Shown in pieces: positions 62,701 through 64,000 of a stretch of DNA of 64,000 nt (position 1 is its first letter; every line of letters starts with the position of its first letter). Both the position numbers and the translations under genes were made by a program. Below the pieces are notes generated by a model. That model searched no databases, was not told the DNA's origin, and saw only the letters and a list, made by a program, of their open reading frames with translations. The DNA is from Oscheius tipulae. Its lineage: Eukaryota; Nematoda; Chromadorea; Rhabditida; Rhabditidae. The stretch is from assembly GCA_037178975.1 (NCBI GenBank), contig JASJZH010000001.1, positions 682,001 to 746,000 on the forward strand, written 5' to 3'.

Positions 62701-64000
62701 AACTCTTCAACTGGTCGCAGTTTGCTCCATCGTATGCCGAGGTACAGTTACAGTAGAAACCATCCGAGTCATGGTAACAGATTCCATGCTGACAAGTGTT
62801 AGTACAGTTAATCTGGTATGATTAGCTCTGGTTCGTGAATGAGAGAACAAACTTTTGACTTGGTGCAAAGCGATCCGGTCCAGGAATCGGTACAGTTACA
62901 GTATGGGTTGTTAGCTCCGTCCAACTGACAGGTACCGGCATGCTCACAGGGCAGATTACACTGATTGGAAAATGCTCTCAAACTGAGAAATGACTTACAG
63001 GGATCGGGCTCTCACAGTGTGAGCCAGTCCATCCGGGATCACATTGACAGTTTCCAGCTTGAAGACAGATACCATTAACACAGACGACTCCGAAACAGAG
63101 GTCTTGCTGACACCACTGAAAACTGAATGTCTCTCAGTCTCTATGTCTCTGTGTCTCCCTGTCTCTCTATCCCTCTGTCTCTGTTACTTTATGCCTGTCT
63201 CTTTGTCCACTCACAGTTCCGTCATACTCTCCGGTGCAATTACATGTGTACCCATGTTGACCAGGTTTATAAGTATCTGTGCATGTTCCTTGGTTGAAGC
63301 AGGGACTAAGCTCCGGCGTACAGTAACTGACAGTCTCAGCACAATTGTCTGGTTGACTACCCAGAGGTCTAAAAAACAATGACCCGTTTAAGAGATGGAC
63401 TCACTTATAGTTATTGTCTTCGCAATTGCACACGTAGTCCGGATAGATCAGTTCTATGCACTGATTCTTGCCACAACTGGAAGACTGACAGGCTTCCTCC
63501 AATGGAGTGTCGCAGTAGGGCTGCTGGTAGCTACTCTGACAATCGCAAATGACTCCGACTATGTTGTCCGGAGCATTATGACAGTCCCCACTGACGCAAG
63601 GATTGGTATAGCTGCAGTAGTCTATGGGTACATCGCATAGAGTTCCAGTATAGCCAGCATCACACAAACAGAAAGTACCATTGTAGGTAGTGTGACATAT
63701 CGAGGTGGAGGGAGAACAGTCATTGTGAGGGAGACAGTTCTGGTGGATGATCAGTTGAGAACAGTCAATTCCGTCCCAACCAGACAGACAGTGGCAGATT
63801 CCTTAACTGTCTTTTCACAGATAGACAGAGAGACTGACTCACCATGCTTGCATGTGCCTCCATTCTGGCAGATGACATTCTGACAGGCTAGGCTGACGTC
63901 ACAGAGCTCTCCGGCGTATCCAGGATTGCAAATACAGGGCAAGGAATTCTCAAACATAGTCCCAGCACAGGCTCCGTTCACACATTGACATTTACTGCCA
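56701..64000 (-). CDS. large EGF/pentraxin/sushi/HYR transmembrane protein (3' part)
   Basis: The 5' end lies beyond the right edge. In protein order the visible part has at least nine EGF-like modules (63.99 to about 62.4 kb). A pentraxin/LamG-like domain follows (exons 62127-62321, 61954-62082, 61583-61915; FTLCGWVQYAP, LQWHHVCVIAP, TYFLDG). Then come sushi/HYR modules (61431-61545, 61334-61392, 60936-61293), a Cys-poor region (60731-60894, 60546-60626, 60366-60508) and GCC2/GCC3 repeats (60161-60325, about 60110-59990, 59842-59943, 59515-59805). The last exon, 56701-57294, has a membrane span (VSISIVVVLLALAVVAWIF) and an about 130-residue tail ending in an acidic run. This order resembles the apical receptor-like protein Uninflatable and vertebrate SVEP1. 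The junction at about 62.32-62.41 kb is not resolved in phase. Confidence 0.8.
57658..59270 (+). CDS. SGF29 homologue (SAGA-associated, tandem Tudor)
   Basis: Seven exons in phase: 57658-57897, 57938-58104, 58247-58352, 58390-58536, 58578-58897, 58938-59053 and 59092-59270, giving 424 residues. Residues 1-80 are very basic (KMKKKKKKFVSKW) and about 80-170 are helical. About 205-420 form the double-Tudor SGF29 domain: VGDLCAAFYDLTWILARV, GKYDLVDID, FPPEAIVLALYPQTTCFYKG and YLISFEDR...YPSGWSPPSRVHQRYVV. In other species SGF29 reads H3K4me3 for the SAGA/ATAC acetyltransferase complexes and is about 290 residues. Here the N-terminus and the linker between exons 5 and 6 are longer. The ATG follows a TTTTCAG by one base, so it may be the first codon after a cis or trans splice. 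AATAAA is at 59282-59287. The whole gene sits inside an intron of the opposite-strand receptor gene. Confidence 0.9.

Overview
The window is animal nuclear DNA and most likely comes from a nematode. Genes are split into many small exons. Most introns are only about 36-70 nt, with GTAAG/GTGAG donors and TTTTCAG or TTTAAG acceptors. One gene carries a CUB-like domain of the type known from nematodes, and the ERM, perilipin, Cys-loop receptor and DJ-1 genes all look nematode-like. Intergenic and intronic DNA is littered with purine-rich GAGACA/GAGAGACA tracts. The genus cannot be named from the sequence. All gene models below were spliced by hand by following reading phase across donor and acceptor sites. 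They have no transcript support.

Layout. 0.7-2.9 kb: perilipin (+), with possible alternative 3' exons to 3.7 kb. 4.9-9.2 kb: ezrin/radixin/moesin (-). 9.2-13.8 kb: gene-poor, with a tRNA-like SINE relic. 13.8-15.0 kb: GT31 glycosyltransferase (+). 15.2-18.2 kb: NHL-type beta-propeller protein (-). 18.4-19.2 kb: unrecognised gene (-). 20.8-23.4 kb: Cys-loop ligand-gated ion channel (+). 23.4-26.8 kb: mostly low-complexity DNA. 26.8-27.6 kb: DJ-1/PARK7 (+). 28.1-31.3 kb: PSKH1-like kinase (-). 33.2-34.3 kb: secreted C-type lectin plus CUB protein (-).

34.8-49.9 kb is the accessory part. It holds a small family of genes that join a protein-kinase domain to a kelch-like propeller. There is a nearly intact copy A (+, 36.3-40.3 kb), an inverted copy B (-, 45.5-49.9 kb) with two in-frame stops, and a 3' fragment C at 34.8 kb. 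Between A and B lies a nematode CUB-like gene (-) whose coding exon is split by a defective mariner element with intact terminal repeats. A dead Tc1-like element with long inverted repeats follows at 50.4-51.5 kb.

51.7-56.5 kb holds a 21-exon CC2D2A/MKS6 ciliary transition-zone gene (-). 56.7-64.0 kb holds the 3' part of a large transmembrane receptor-like gene (-, continuing past the right edge) with EGF, pentraxin/LamG, sushi, HYR and GCC2/GCC3 modules. An SGF29 homologue (+) is nested antisense inside its last intron. The genes do not form an obvious pathway. The region is a mix of conserved housekeeping genes and one fast-evolving, transposon-rich block of secreted and kinase genes.
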